NCBI GenBank assembly: GCA_021234155.1
Contig: JAJEKV010000031.1
Span: forward strand, 13,693,748-13,757,747
Length of the DNA: 64,000 bases
Source of the DNA: Isoetes taiwanensis
Lineage: Eukaryota > Streptophyta > Lycopodiopsida > Isoetales > Isoetaceae
Direction: 5' to 3'
The notes below the pieces were generated by a model. That model saw nothing but the letters and a program-made list of their open reading frames with translations, did no database searches and was not told the DNA's origin. Within the stretch, counting starts at the first letter, position 1; each line of letters begins with the position of its first letter. This document shows positions 10,405 through 22,268 of this stretch, piece by piece. Position numbers and translations under genes: made by a program.

Positions 10405-11560
10405 TGTCTAGTGGCCTCATCTATCAGATTTAAGTCATCCAGATTGAGCAATGTTTTATTTCATATCAGTATCTCATTTCATCCTTATATATTTGACAAT
10501 GGGATCAGATGGAAGGAGCTTTGCTTGTATATCTTGCAACTAAGAACTAATTTTCTTATTGAGTTAGCAAGCCTAACTTTAACAGTACTAAAGAGATTAT
10601 TTGAGACTTCTACTTTCAAGTGTATGATGATGAAATTTCCAAAGGTCGTCTTTAGGAAGAAGATGCAGTTCTGGCATAAGTGTGTGATGATTCATATGAA
10701 TGTCTCTTAAAATGCATGGATAGATCTTCTCTATCTTTCCATAGGTTGTCTTTGGGAAGAAGATGCAGTTCTGGCATAATTATGTGATGATGCATATGCA
10801 TGTCTCTGAAAATGCAGGGGAGACAATTGCCCTATAGGTCTTCTCTATGTTTTGTCTAAAATATATTGCTTTGCACCATCGTCAGAGAATGACAAAGCAC
10901 TAAATTGTTGAAAGAAATGCCTCCTTTCTACCATTGATGCGGCACAAAGAATTAAAAGAAGCCGCAAAGTCTTACAAGACTATGACATGCAAGATTAAGC
11001 TTAAAGGTTTCTTTGAGAATTCAATTTTGATATTTGTGTCTAAGTAACCGTTGTTAACTGATCTACATAATAATGGAGAGATCTTTTTGGATATATTACA
11101 AATATGCATAACAGGGCCCTTCAAATTCTTGAATGGTTTTTGGACCCTATTTATCTGAAGGATCTCCAAGCTTCATTAGGTACCTTTTCTCCCATAGGAC
11201 CATTCAAACAATAGCTTTCAATTGTGTTGTTTGCATGTGAAACGCTTGCATAAAGCTAAACAAACAAGGCAATCTGTCTCTTCACTACCACCATCATGCA
11301 TCAAGTTGTACCCTTTTGGGTCTTTATGTTAGGTACCACGCACACAACATTCCATCCTAAGTTTGACAATCTGTCTTTGTAGCAGTGCTAAGATTGCCCA
11401 TGTACGTTTCTCTACTTTAGACAGAGTGATCCTTACCAAAGCATAGTTTCCAGCAGCACTGCCCTGCCAAAAAACATAAACATCTCACTGCATTTCCCAC
11501 TAGATGGTATTATAATCCATCTTTGACACCTACTCGCAATATAACAATATCACTACCATA
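10405..11560 (+). repeat. Repeat segment A (paired with B and C)
   Basis: Matches 17240-18380 (copy C) over its whole length and 14960-15470 (copy B) in part, all in the same orientation. It contains an internal duplication of about 108 bases, marked by GAAGAAGATGCAGTTCTGGC at about 10658 and 10757; copy C has the same doubling (about 17487 and 17594) whereas copy B has one unit. Together with the coding fragment just upstream this is a dispersed segmental duplication, not a simple satellite. Confidence 0.8.
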
Positions 11561-12002
11561 GTTTTGATATAAACAAAAAGGCATACTAGATAAAAGGAAG
11601 CTCCATCTACTGTGCTTTAGGCATCTCATAATGTCAGATTTGTCTATGGTGTTAAAATGTGTGACCTTAAAACATTAAAATATCATGGAAGTGTGTTTTG
11701 AGGACCACCAGATGACAATTTTTTTCAATTGAACAAAGGCCTACAGAGTTATCTGTTGTACTGGTACTAAACAAGATAAAATTGTACTATGCAAATTGAA
11801 GGTTGAGATATATTGATGATAGTAATGCAATCAAATGGTTTGAAAAGTGAGACGTTCACATGAAGGGAAGTAAAAAGGACATCAAAGATCGAAGTTTAAG
11901 CAAGTTGTGGGGCACCCCAAGAGGCATTTTATCATACACATGTAAACTTTTGCCGGGAGCCAAATACTTGTCAAGAACCTGACTATTTACTATGGAAGGA
12001 AG
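11561..12002. other. No supported feature
   Basis: AT-rich spacer with no motif-bearing frame. Confidence 0.5.
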
Positions 12003-13640
12003 GAAGAAAGGTATTTTTATCGTCCACGGAGACCAATCGGTCTCCCAATACAAAAGCGCAGCAAGCGGATTACTACCCGGATTAAAAAACCCCCGCCCCG
12101 AAGGGTTTTCGAGGGAAAAACCGTGGCAGCAATCAGCCTGCTGACAAACTGTTCCAATATACGAAATGCAAAAACACACAAATATATACACTCATGTACC
12201 GTACCCGTAGTGCCTGATCAGCGGGCAGCCAGACGGGGCAAAGGTGGGCTCGCAGATCCAGTACCTCCTGAATGTACGACCCGAGCACGCGTCGGCGGCG
12301 GTGTGTTCATCAAAGCAAATGTAGGGGCAAGTCCGGCCGTACTAAAGGGAGCGTTTCGGCGGATCTGGTGAATCTTTGAGCAACTCACTGGAAAGTGTGA
12401 GACTCATCCTCAAGCGGCACCGATTTGGCCGGCATCGGCGAGCTTTGTCTGGCGGGGTTCCCAATCCACTAGATCACCGATCGCGAAGATGGTGGGCACT
12501 TGTGCGAATGGAGGCAATGAATGCAAACACCGAGCGGTAAGGAGCAGCGGTAAAGCTGCGCCCCCAGAATAGCGGGGTTGATGTGCTCCTTGTAATGGGC
12601 CGTTTTGACTGCTCTAAACGCCCGAGGGGTCCCGAGCTTGCCAAGGAAGCAGCGTCCGAGGTACTCCGCCCGGTATCGCGATCGACCTCTGTGTCCACCT
12701 CCAACGCATCATTGCTCACGCGTTCCATCTGGCGAACCAGCGATCTCTCTTACCCCTCCGGGCCCTTAGCGTGCCGGGCCCCATTGCCCGCGACATAAGC
12801 CGGTCACGAGGGGCGAGCATCACCCATATTAACCACTTTACGAAATAGGCGATGGTGTACATCAATTTTGCCGTGGCGGCAAGAATCGGTTTCCATGCGG
12901 CGAGAATCTGATGGGGGTGAAGGTTTACCCAAGTGCCGTGCCAAAATGCCTTCGCTTTTGCTCCAAGTCATTCAGTGCGCCAAAGAGACAACCGAGGAGC
13001 CCCTGAACCTCGATCCGTCTGAGAAGGGACGGGCTTCGACCCGGTAGCGATGTGGTGATGGCCCCAATCATAGAGCTACGCCTGGTATTTGTTGATGCAT
13101 GGCATAAAGCGCTTTCGGCCTGCTGTCACCCATAAGTGGATGGGCGCCTCCCAGCAGGCGAGGAGGGGAACTCCACCCCTAGGTACTTGTAGGTGGGTGT
13201 GACCTCCCCAGCTGTCCCCAGATATGTGAGTCTGGGGAGGGCGTGGGGTGGCGTGAAGAGGATATGAGAACCACCACGGTCTTGGCAGTTCAGGCGCGTA
13301 ATACGTAGCTTTGGCGGAGAATGTGTCTAGGGCCTCGGATGAGGTTGTATAGCACGGAACGTGGGCGGAAAGGTCAACATCGTCGCATAGATGGTGGCGG
13401 GATGACTTGGTGCAAAAGGCGTATGCCATCCCCCCTATGCTCGGTAAGCTAGGGCTCTAAGCGGTCAATGTAGAGGCCAAAAGTGTTGGTGAGAGGGGCA
13501 GCCTACTTGGGACCGATACTACTTGGTGAATGCGGCGTCGGTACGCATCACCGCCAAAACAACTCTCATCACGACGTATATGGCATTTCCGCGGCGTGGC
13601 GTGATTGGCCTTGATCCTAGCCCATAACTTTTCCCGGGGG
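12003..13640 (-). mobile_element. LINE family A, degenerate reverse transcriptase copy 3
   Basis: GC-rich, minus-strand, heavily decayed LINE. Near its 5' side (13459-13504) the translation gives GCPLSPTLFGLYIDRL, the classical LINE reverse-transcriptase block. Next come remnants of the thumb and of a TYKYLG-type block at about 13180, with an adjoining frame reading ACWEAPIHLWVTAGRK. Further on is IASIRTSAHHL (about 12500-12530), the counterpart of IASIRTGSHRL in copy 2, and an EDESHT remnant at about 12400. The 3' UTR (12131-12017) matches copies 1 and 2 with about a quarter of positions changed. Many frameshifts and stops are present. The base composition is clearly richer in G and C than the flanks, which fits an inserted element. 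This copy shows that the shorter copies belong to a reverse-transcriptase-encoding family. Confidence 0.75.
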
Positions 13641-13850
13641 AGGCATATGAACTCTTATTTCATTAAGCATTACTTTTATCATATTACTGAAGGCAAACTA
13701 GTAACAATGTAATAGGCATATTTTGGGGGTTGAATGCCACCTATATGGCATTTCATACCTCAACAACATTACATTTTATTTACATATGAAACAGTTATAT
13801 GCAAGACATTTATATATTCCCGGGTTCTTTTCATAGAATGAGGTTACAAC
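13641..13850. other. Spacer 3' of the AN1 gene
   Basis: AT-rich. It contains the 3' flank of the minus-strand AN1 gene; no clear poly(A) signal was fixed. Confidence 0.35.
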
Positions 13851-13852
13851 CC

Positions 13853-13985
13853 CACGATGTATTCAATCTAGATTTTGATAACCTTGGGCACTACAATTAC
13901 GGGATTTTCTTGAGCAACGATGTATTCAATTTAGATTTTGACAACCTTGGGCACTACAATCATAGGATTCTCTTGGGCAATTTGT
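13853..13985. repeat. 66-bp tandem duplication spanning the AN1 gene stop codon
   Basis: Two copies of about 66 bases (about 13853-13918 and 13919-13984) share GATGTATTCAAT, TTAGATTTTGA, AACCTTGGGCACTACAAT. The right-hand copy encodes the last residues and stop codon of the minus-strand AN1 protein; the left-hand copy lies in its 3' flank and repeats the terminal codons with several substitutions. Confidence 0.85.
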
Positions 13986-14281
13986 TTTTGAGCAGCTGCC
14001 TTATAATTGAAGCTACAATTGTGAACTTCAGGGTAGCAATGAAGATGACAATATACATTCCCACACTGGCAATGGCTGCCAAGCAAACCGAACTTTAACT
14101 TCATGTTGCAAGTTGAGCAACGGGGACGGGGTTGAGCTTGAGCATAAGGTTGAGGTTGAGGTTGCAACTGAGAAGTCCTAGGGTCGAGGTCGAGAGTCAC
14201 CACTGGTCCGGAAAGAGCAGCTAGATGAGATGTTCGGACCACAATTGCATGGGAGTAATCTCTTTTGCACCGATGGCACAT
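13931..14281 (-). CDS. Short A20/AN1-type zinc-finger (stress-associated) protein
   Basis: A 116-residue protein with an intact AN1 zinc finger near the C-terminus. The cysteines and histidines run CSTC, then CQC, then C..H.....H.C, in the spacing expected for two zinc ions. The finger is followed by FNYKAAAQKQIA, ENP and a terminal PKVVKI, very like the end of plant SAP proteins (family ending KVDKI). The N-terminus MCHRCKRDYSH resembles only the second half of an A20 finger; the first cysteine pair has no counterpart upstream, since the preceding frame reads hydroxyl-rich, non-A20 sequence. A Gln/Pro-rich linker (residues about 38-52) separates the halves. Plant SAPs act as ubiquitin-binding or ubiquitin-ligating stress regulators in cytosol and nucleus; A20 usually supplies ubiquitin binding, so this one may have lost it. 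It is intronless, as most SAP genes are, with a TATA-like box about 64 bases upstream of the ATG. It could be a functional short SAP or a truncated duplicate. Confidence 0.8.
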   Translation of the reverse strand: MCHRCKRDYSHAIVVRTSHLAALSGPVVTLDLDPRTSQLQPQPQPYAQAQPRPRCSTCNMKLKFGLLGSHCQCGNVYCHLHCYPEVHNCSFNYKAAAQKQIAQENPMIVVPKVVKI

Positions 14282-14344
14282 TGTGAAAGAGAGAGACCAC
14301 GAATAACTCTGAGTTTATGAGATAGACGAATGGCTAGTTCGGTC

Positions 14345-14351
14345 TTAAATA
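14345..14351 (-). promoter_or_regulatory. TATA-like box of AN1 gene
   Basis: TATTTAA on the minus strand, 64 bases upstream of the ATG at 14281. Transcription starting about 30 bases downstream would leave a leader of roughly 35 bases containing a CT-rich stretch. Confidence 0.4.
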
Positions 14352-14524
14352 ATGGGAGTTCCCAGCCATGCCTTTTTACCCTTTTCGTAAAACCCTAAAC
14401 TTCAACAATGCCCTAGCCCTACCTTTTCTCGAAGCCCTAAACTTCAACAACATTGCCTTTTTTTACGACACAGATCGTTTATTTACCGGCATTTAGACAC
14501 AGATTTTGCTCACATTTCGCCCGT

Positions 14525-15930
14525 TTGGCTGAGCATTGTGGCATGTAGAACTGAGCAGTTGAACATATGCTTCCGCTATGGATAGCGTCCTATGCTTTAT
14601 CAGGGACTTCTTTGATCTCACAAAAAGGAGCACAGAGTTTCTTGCAATGACATCATACTTTAGTATTAGCTACATCCAACTGCAGAGAGGTATGTATTGT
14701 ATGCTTAGTTAAACATAGAGATGCATCAATACAATCTCAAAGTCCTACTGACACCAATCTATCAAAGATTTGCTGCTGACACCAATCTATCAAAGATTTG
14801 CTGCAGAAGACAAACTCCTTCGAAAAGGTTTATAGAGCTCCTGTCCTTTCTTGGAATATTGTCTGGCCCCATTTCAATCTCAGGCCAGGAAGACTATAAA
14901 TTTTCCCATAGCATTTCATAAATGGTATGTTCATATGGGACCAATGAATTTACTCAATTATAGCAGCCTCATTTATCATATAAAACTCATTCAGATTGAG
15001 GAATGTTTTATTTCGTATCGATATCTCATTTCATCCTTATAAAAAGCTCTAGGTTTGACAACAGGATCAGATGGGAGGAACTTTGCTTGTATATCCTGTA
15101 AGTGCATTTGAAAGACTGGTTTTCTGATTGAGTTAGCAAGCCTAACTTCAGGAGTGGATAAAGAGAGTTATGAGACTTCCACTTTTAAATTGAAGTGTAT
15201 GATGATGAAAGTTTCCATAGGTTGTCTTTGGGAAGAAGATGCAGTTCTGGCATAACTATGTGGTAATGCTGATAATGCATATGCATATCTCTCAAAATGC
15301 AGGGAAGGCAATTGCCCTAAATTTTCTCTATCTTTTGTCTAGACTATTATTGCTTACACTCTGTCAGAGAATGCCAAAGCATTTTTTATGTTTAGAGGAA
15401 ATGCCTCCAAACATAAAAATCTCACTGCATTTTCTACTAGATGGTATAATCTATCTTTGACACCTACTCACGCAGAAAACAAAAGGCCATTCCATTGTAT
15501 CCAATACATCACACTTAGATGGAGCTTGCTTTGAACGATAAACCTACATAGTATTGTAGTTTGGCTCATCATCAGATCTATCTACTGATGATGCATATTA
15601 TAAATGAAACAGGACCCTTTCTCACTGCACTCCTTCATAATCTAATTTTGTGCTTTGTGCTTTGATAAAACTTACACTATACAGTATCATTACCACACCC
15701 GTGATAAAAAATTAAACAAACCATCCCACGGCCATCCACTCTACCAGCAAAGCAGGTGAAGCTTGTTGTCAACATCAACATCTCATGGTATTGATCCATC
15801 TAGCAGTGTTGAGATTGGCCATCTGCAGTACAGCACAAGGTGTACACTTAATGAAATGCATCTTTCAACTGCATTTGTCAGGTGGCAGATGATTAGATGC
15901 TGAATTGCACAACAAAGAATTGTTCTTAAA
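14525..15930 (+). repeat. Repeat segment B (paired with A and C)
   Basis: Matches copy C from about 16840 to 18640, with deletions. Shared landmarks are AGCAGTTGAACATATGCTT, AAAAGGAGCACAGAGTTTCT and TATTAGCTACATC, then a block with CATTTCATAAATGG, then the GAAGAAGATGCAGTTCTGGC unit (single here), then ACCATCCCACGGCCATCCAC at about 15719. A 30-base local tandem (GACACCAATCTATCAAAGAT) occurs at about 14750-14803 only in this copy. Confidence 0.75.
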
Positions 15931-16164
15931 ACAAATAAGATACATTTGCAGGCCTCCGCAACTTAAGAAATGGAAGCCACTCTACTGCAGGGCATCATAA
16001 ATTGGAGCATGACTTTTTAAGTTCAATCACATAATGTAAGGTTCTTCAATCTGAGCCTGCTTAAAGCTAACAATCTTTTATTCCTTAATAAGTTGCCCAA
16101 GTTAAAAGAAGAACCCAAAAATGATATAGTACTCCTAAAACATTAGATACAGCTGAGGAAGCAA

Positions 16165-16320
16165 GCTAAAATCAATTCAAATAACAGATAACAAGTTAGA
16201 TTAAGTTCAAATAGCTAAAATCAGTTCAAATAACAGATAACAAGTTAGATTAAGTTGGAAGGTGGATACATGAAGCGAGTTAGATTAAGTTGAAGGTGGA
16301 TACAGGAAGCGAGCTACTAA
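16165..16320. repeat. Two adjoining short tandem repeats
   Basis: First, a 54-base unit with CAAATAACAGATAACAAGTT, twice (about 16168-16257). Next, a unit of about 36 bases with AGTTAGATTAAGTT and GAAGGTGGATACA, twice (about 16245-16312). They lie just upstream of copy C of the gene fragment. Confidence 0.7.
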
Positions 16321-16375
16321 AATATATTATTAAAGTCAATTTAAATAATGAACGACAATGACAAGTTAAATTAAA

Positions 16376-16624
16376 TTGAAGAGGGCCGCGCGAACGCGAG
16401 CCCTCACTACCACAAATTATGACGTGCACTCTCCCCTTGAGGAGATGCTAGGACAGTCCACGCCCTGGTGCAATGGAGCAAACCATCCTAGGCCATCGGC
16501 CTTCATGATCATCGATAGACCCCGCCCAGGTAAGTATGGTCCAAAGTGCCCACTTCTCTTGTTTTATAAGTCTCTTCTGCCTAATTTTCCAGCAGATTCT
16601 TGTGGGATATTATGGGAAGTGTAG
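16376..16624 (+). pseudogene. Unrecognised exon-bearing gene fragment, copy C
   Basis: An 82-codon open frame whose middle reads SPLEEMLGQSTPWCNGANHP then RPSAFMIIDRPRPG. It is the counterpart of 10108-10245 but in one uninterrupted frame. A GTAAGT donor follows PRPG at about 16530, and TTTTCCAG and the same downstream exon start (ADSCGILWEV) are conserved. The upstream coding part found in copy A (9601-10100) is absent here; the join lies in simple repeats near 16376-16395. No protein family was recognised. Confidence 0.45.
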
Positions 16625-18640
16625 CTTGCACGGCCTGCTGCATACAATCCAACACTGTGGTGCCATACAGGCCAAAACGGAAGTGTAGCGGATTTATTGA
16701 TGGGGTTATGCAATGGCGTTTGATTTTCTTTTGGCATGCATAAACTTTGCCAACTAGAGATGCTGGAGCTCAAAAATCTCATTTGGCCAAGTTCAGATGA
16801 GCATTTGTGGCATATCGTTGCCATACATTTATTTGCTTACCAACAACTGAGCTTTAAGCAGTTGAACATATGCTTTTCCTGTGGACAGCGTCAAATGCTT
16901 TTATCACTATCAGGGACTTCTTTGATTTCACAAAAAGGAGCACAGAGTTTCTTGTAATGACATCACGTTTTAGTATTAGCTACATCTAACTGCAGACAGA
17001 CAGGTATGTATTGTATGCATAGTTAAGCATAGAGATGCATCAATACAGTGTCAAAGTCTTACAGACACCAATGGGTGGCAGAAGGCAAAACTCCAGAAAG
17101 GTATACTGGGCTGTCTGTTCTTGGAATACTGTCTGGACCCATTTCAATCTTAGGCCACGAGGGCTCTAAATTTTCCCAGAACATTTCATAAATGGGATGT
17201 TCACATGGGACCAATGAATGGACTTTAATCTAGAGGCCTCATCTATCAGATTTAAGTCATCCAGATTGAGCAATGTTTTATTTCATGTCAATATCTCGTT
17301 TCATCCTTATATAAAGCTCCAGGTTTGACAAGGGGATCAGATGGAAGGAGCTTTGCTTGTATATCCTGAAAGTAAGAATTGATTTTCTTATTGAGTTAGC
17401 AAGCCTAACTTCAGCAGTACTAAAGAGATGATTTGAGACTTCTACTTTCAAGTGTATGATGATGAAATTTCTAAAGGTTGTCTTTAGGAAGAAGATGCAG
17501 TTCTGGCATAAGTATGTGATGATTCATATGCATATCTCTTAAAATGCAGGGAAGGAAGATCTTCTCTTATCTTTTCATAGGTTGTTTTTGGGAAGAAGAT
17601 GCAGTTCTGGCATAACTATGTGATGATGCATATGCATGTCTCTGAAAATGCAGGGGAGGCAATTGCCCTATAGATCTTCTCTATCTTTTGTCTAAACTAT
17701 ATTGCTTTACACCGTCGTCAGAGAATGCCAAAGAATTAAACTGTTGAAAGAAATGCCTTCTTTCTACCATTGCTTGCAGCACAACGATTAAAAGAAGCCA
17801 CAAAGTCTTACAAAACTATGACATGTAAGATTAAGCTTCAAGGTTTTTTTGAGACTTCAATTTTAACGTTTGTGTCTAACTAACCGTTGTTAACTGATCT
17901 ACATAATAATGGAGAGATCTTTTTGGATATGTTACAGATATGCATATCAGGGCTCTTCAAATTCTTGAATGGTTTTGGGAACCTATTTATCTGAAGGATC
18001 TCCAAGCTTCATTAGGTACCTTTTCTCTATAGATTTCAATGTTCAGCTATACTAGTGCTGTTTGCATGCGAAACTTGCATAAAGCTAAACAAACAAGGCA
18101 ATCTGTCTCTTCACTGTCACGATCATGCATCAAGTTGTACCCTTTTGGGTATGTTCGGTAACAAACACACAACATTCCATCCTAAGTTTGACAATCTGTC
18201 TTTGTAGCAGTGCTAAGATTGCCCACGGACGTTCCTCTACTTTAGACAGAGTGATCCTTACCAAAGCATGGTTTCCAGCAACACTGCCCTGCCAAACATA
18301 AACATCTCACTGCATTTCCTACTAGATGGTATTATAATCCATCTTTGACACCTACTCGCAATATAACAGTATCACTACCATTGATTTGTGATAAAAAACA
18401 GACAAACCATCCCACGGCCATCCACTGCAGTGAAGCTTGTTGTCAAGATCTCATGGTATCAATGCATCTAGCAATGTTGAGATTGGCCATCTGCATGATA
18501 GCACAGGGTATATAAACGAAATTGCATCTTTCAACTGCATTCAGGTGACAGTACATAATAATGGTAAACACTTCTCTAGTTGCGTGAATTCAAGTTCTAT
18601 TGACTAGATGCTGAAATGCACAACAAAGACTGACAATCAT
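16625..18640 (+). repeat. Repeat segment C (paired with A and B)
   Basis: The longest of the three related segments. It contains everything found in A (17240-18380) and in B (16840-18640), so A and B look like differently deleted derivatives of a C-like ancestor. It includes the doubled 108-base unit. A short tandem with GAAATGCACAACAAAGAC is present at 18610-18665. Confidence 0.75.
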
Positions 18641-20520
18641 TGTTCTGTTGAAATGCACAACAAAGACAATTAAGTTGACAATCATTGTTCTTTTGTCAGG
18701 TATTGAGCTCTTTCTCCACAACACTAGCTAATTATTACATTGTTACACCCATGTTCAACTTTGACAATTGCAGATGATCTATCTATACTATCTCCACTCA
18801 CTTAAAATATAAACAACAAATATGTTTCTATGTTTATGTACCACAATTTTTAATTCCGAAAAGCTACTCACTACAATACAAATGGCTAATATGTTAGTGT
18901 ACCACAACATTCAAGTCCAAAACGAAAGAAGCTCAAGAACGACCTCCATCTGTAAACAAAAAGAACAATCAATATCCATAATGTTAGATAACTTATAACA
19001 TCCATGATCTTAGTTGATAGAAGCAGCAGCAAAAGGGGTTGTAGATGCATGTTTGAGATTCTTATGAAATAGTTTAAACAAGTTTTAAGTTGTAACTAAC
19101 GAAATGCGTAAACGTTAGAGCAAGACATTTTGGAATTATCTTGTTGTGGAAGAATGAGCACGAGATAATATAGGATTTGTAATGGTTTTGACATGTGTTA
19201 GTATACCAACATCATCAAGTTGTTTTGGAAGAAATAAGGTCGTGTATGTGTGTGTGCCCCCTCCCCTTTTTGGGGGTGGGGGTGGAGGGGATTTGGCTCG
19301 TGATGGCTCTTTGGTAGAGCTTTTGAGGTAGCATGATATAGCATATATTGACTTGCGATGTGGTTTTGAATATCTTTGGAAAATAGGTGTTTGACCCCAT
19401 CTTGATTTTTGTTAAAGGGTGGGCTTGGTGGAGAGGGAATATGACATGGCATATTCCTTTCATCAAGCTAGGACTTAGCAATTATATGAGATTAGTGATG
19501 TCTAATTCAATAGTGAAGGCTTTAAGAATGCGAAGATGAATGTAATGATAGGAAGCTTATTGAACGAAATCACAAATGGATGGTTTCACATGGAGGCAGA
19601 GGAGAAGACCAAAGCTAGCTCCAAGTTATAGATAGATAGATGGATGGATGGATAGATATTATTTTAACACTTCTCCCATGCATTGCATTTGTGTGTGCTT
19701 GAGAATTGTCTGGAGCTTGAAGACTTATTGGTTCTAAGATTGTATAATTTTTGGATTGTAACTTGTTGTATTACCAAAGGAACAGAAGGTAAATATCTTT
19801 ACTGTATTTTATTTCTTGCTGCAAATTGGGGCAGTTGCTTTTATCCGATGAGTAAGAATATCTATTTTCTGAGTTATGTCTTGTAACTTCCTTCTTACTC
19901 TTAATTAAGCATTGTTCACTGTCTAACTGCTGTATTTTTGTAAAGATTTTTGTAAGGATACTTGTTGGAATGTTTTTGTAAAGAAACTTGTTAGAATATT
20001 TTCATTCAAGAATTGTTGTAAATAAGCTCTTCTTTATAATATTCAGAGTCTCTTAATGCCTCCCCGTTTGGGGTCAGATAAGTCCATTAGTCTTTTTTAA
20101 GGTTAATTGGATGTCTTTTCTAATTGAGGTTAGTCTAGGCTGGTCTATATATGTATAAATTTTAACAGCATAAGGAGCTGATTACATGGAGAAGGTGCCT
20201 GAGGAGATTCAAGTTATATGGAAATAGAAGAACCTGAACCTTTCCAAGACGATAATCAGGTTAGATATTATGGTATTGAATGATGGGCCAAGCTGTGATA
20301 GAATGTGGAAAATTTATTGGAAGCATGTGTACCAATTCAAAGTTAAGGGTTACAATCTGGAAGTGCTTTCTTTGCTAGAATTAACTTGTAGAGCTTACTG
20401 ATAACCAGAATGCTCTGAGGCATGTTTTGGGCTATAGTAAAGAAATAAAAAAGAGAAATAAGAATACTACTTTTTTGAGGCATATTGTAAATGCCTAATA
20501 CCTCTACAAAATATAGATTG
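18641..20520. other. No supported gene
   Basis: Includes a GATA/GATG microsatellite at about 19630-19658. Overlapping minus-strand frames at 19198-19481 are shadows of a CCCC/GGGG-rich tract and carry no domain. Confidence 0.5.
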
Positions 20521-20612
20521 GTAAGTATTTTGGGGAAGATTTTGTCTGTAAATTGTCAAACTTTTAAGTATTTCAGGGAAGATTTTGTCTGTAAATTGTC
20601 AAACTTTTATTG
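20521..20612. repeat. Tandem duplication, about 45-bp unit
   Basis: AAGTATTTNNGGGAAGATT and TTGTCTGTAAATTGTCAAAC occur twice in a row, ending 50 bases before the gypsy LTR. Confidence 0.8.
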
Positions 20613-20657
20613 AGCGGATGAATGATGTGGATTAATTAGTATTTTTACATCGTAGAA

Positions 20658-22267
20658 TGTGATGTTCCAGGAAAATATACGCTATAAATACGTATATTTC
20701 CAGGTCCGTCACTATACAAGTCTACTTCGTAGCCTTGTATACCTTAGGAAGTGGCATGGGTGCATATCTAAGTGATGTATATAACTTAGATAACCTTAGG
20801 ATAAGACCCATATTCCACATGGCCTTATCCTATTGGGCGTATGCGTGGCCATATCCCATTGGAGCCACATGTCATCCCATGAGGACCCTAACTATATTAA
20901 CCTAAACCCTAACCCTACGCCTCTTTTCCTGGCCCTAACACCCTGGGAACCTTTTTCGCACTCGAAACCCCGATTCGAGCATCGTTTGCTGTGGCATAGC
21001 CTAGTGCGGCAACCCGGAGTGTGTGTGCGTTCTTGGAGTGGCGTGGCCGACCACCGAAGACCATGGAGCGCCGGGGAATGGGAGGGGCGCCGGGGGCGGT
21101 ATTTGGAGTAGTGTTCATAGTAGTTCATCACGGAAGTTAGCACTCGGATGAATCGATGGTCGTATCTAGAGTAGAGCCATCCTAGAACCCTTATTCAGCG
21201 ACTTGAACCCTAATCAAAGGAACCCTAGCGTAAGTTAGATATGTATGATTAGGTTAGATGTTATTCGATGATTATCATGATATGATGTTATGTGATGATG
21301 GTTGATCATGTTTGCTCCTCTTGTATTGGGAAGGGGTAGAGACCTAGTAGCCTTACTTAGTAATGCTCCTAGTTAGACCCTTTAGTTCCTATTATTATGT
21401 GGCTGTGCATAGGAATCGCCAGGGCTAAGGGGCGATGGCGTGACTCAACACTACATAATGGGGCTAGAGGAGATGGGAGGGAGGGTCCCGCTTGGCGTGA
21501 CTCTTTGGGGACCCCATAGCGGGGCTAGGCTTATGGCCCGATCACTTGTGTGTGGGCGGGCATGGGTCGAGGCACCTCATGGGGCTAAGGTGTTGCCACG
21601 CCTCTCAAGAGTTGCAGTGTTGGCACGGCTCTTGTTTTGGGGGTAAGTCGGGGGCGAATGGTGTGTCGCCCACGATTCTCTAGCCGCTGTGGAACCTCTA
21701 GACCACGGAAGGGGAGATGCAACCCTTCACGCCTCGGCCGGACCAAGGAGATGCAACACGGGTAGTCTCGGCGGGTGATACCATGTGATTGCGTGTCAGG
21801 AAGGCTAGAGTCATGCCGAGCCTGATCTAGCCCATCCGCAAAGTATGCGGGGGGGGCGGATGGAGTGGTCAACCCTAGCCATTGTCTATAGCCGCCCGCC
21901 ATTGTTATGACTCGGTCTGCTCTATCTTGAGGCCTAGCCGTCAGTCTACCTCCCCATGAGTCTGAACCTTGGGTAGGAGCTCTCATGTTTTACGACATAT
22001 GTTTATCTCTGTTGTAGCTATGGATATGTGGATGCACTACCCTTCGAGGTAGTATGATGTATTGTTATTGCTAATTACGATGTTGTATATGCTTCGGTAT
22101 GATAGGAGCCCATAGGGGAAGGGCGCATAAGACACCTCCGTGTCCCCTTCGCACTAGGGACACCACGGAGTGCGGGATGACAGGGGCCCGTCGCGGTCGA
22201 AGGACCCGGATGGGGATTTTTACGAGTGTCTGCGGTGGCGCCGGTATATTTTATAGGGAGCGTCACA
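20658..22267 (+). mobile_element. Ty3/gypsy-type 5' LTR, about 1.6 kb
   Basis: The segment starts TGTGATGTTCCAGG and ends GCGTCACA. The termini TGTGA and TCACA are perfect short inverted repeats, as required for LTR ends. Two bases after the end, at 22269, is the primer-binding site TGGTATCAGAGC. Inside, TATATAACTTAG (about 20778) is a possible TATA region, and CTAAACCCTAACCCT (about 20903) is a telomere-like string. The 3' half is G-rich. No second LTR and no pol were found in the window, so the element is truncated within the first 200 bases after the primer site. The LTR start is inferred from the terminal inverted repeat, since there is no partner LTR to compare. Confidence 0.7.
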
Positions 22268-22268
22268 A

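Noticed and set aside
20900-20920. Interstitial telomere
   Set aside because: Only two units of the telomere-like motif, within an LTR; too short to mean a telomere.
20833-21143. Overlapping open frames on both strands
   Set aside because: They lie inside the gypsy LTR, are GC-driven and have no domain.
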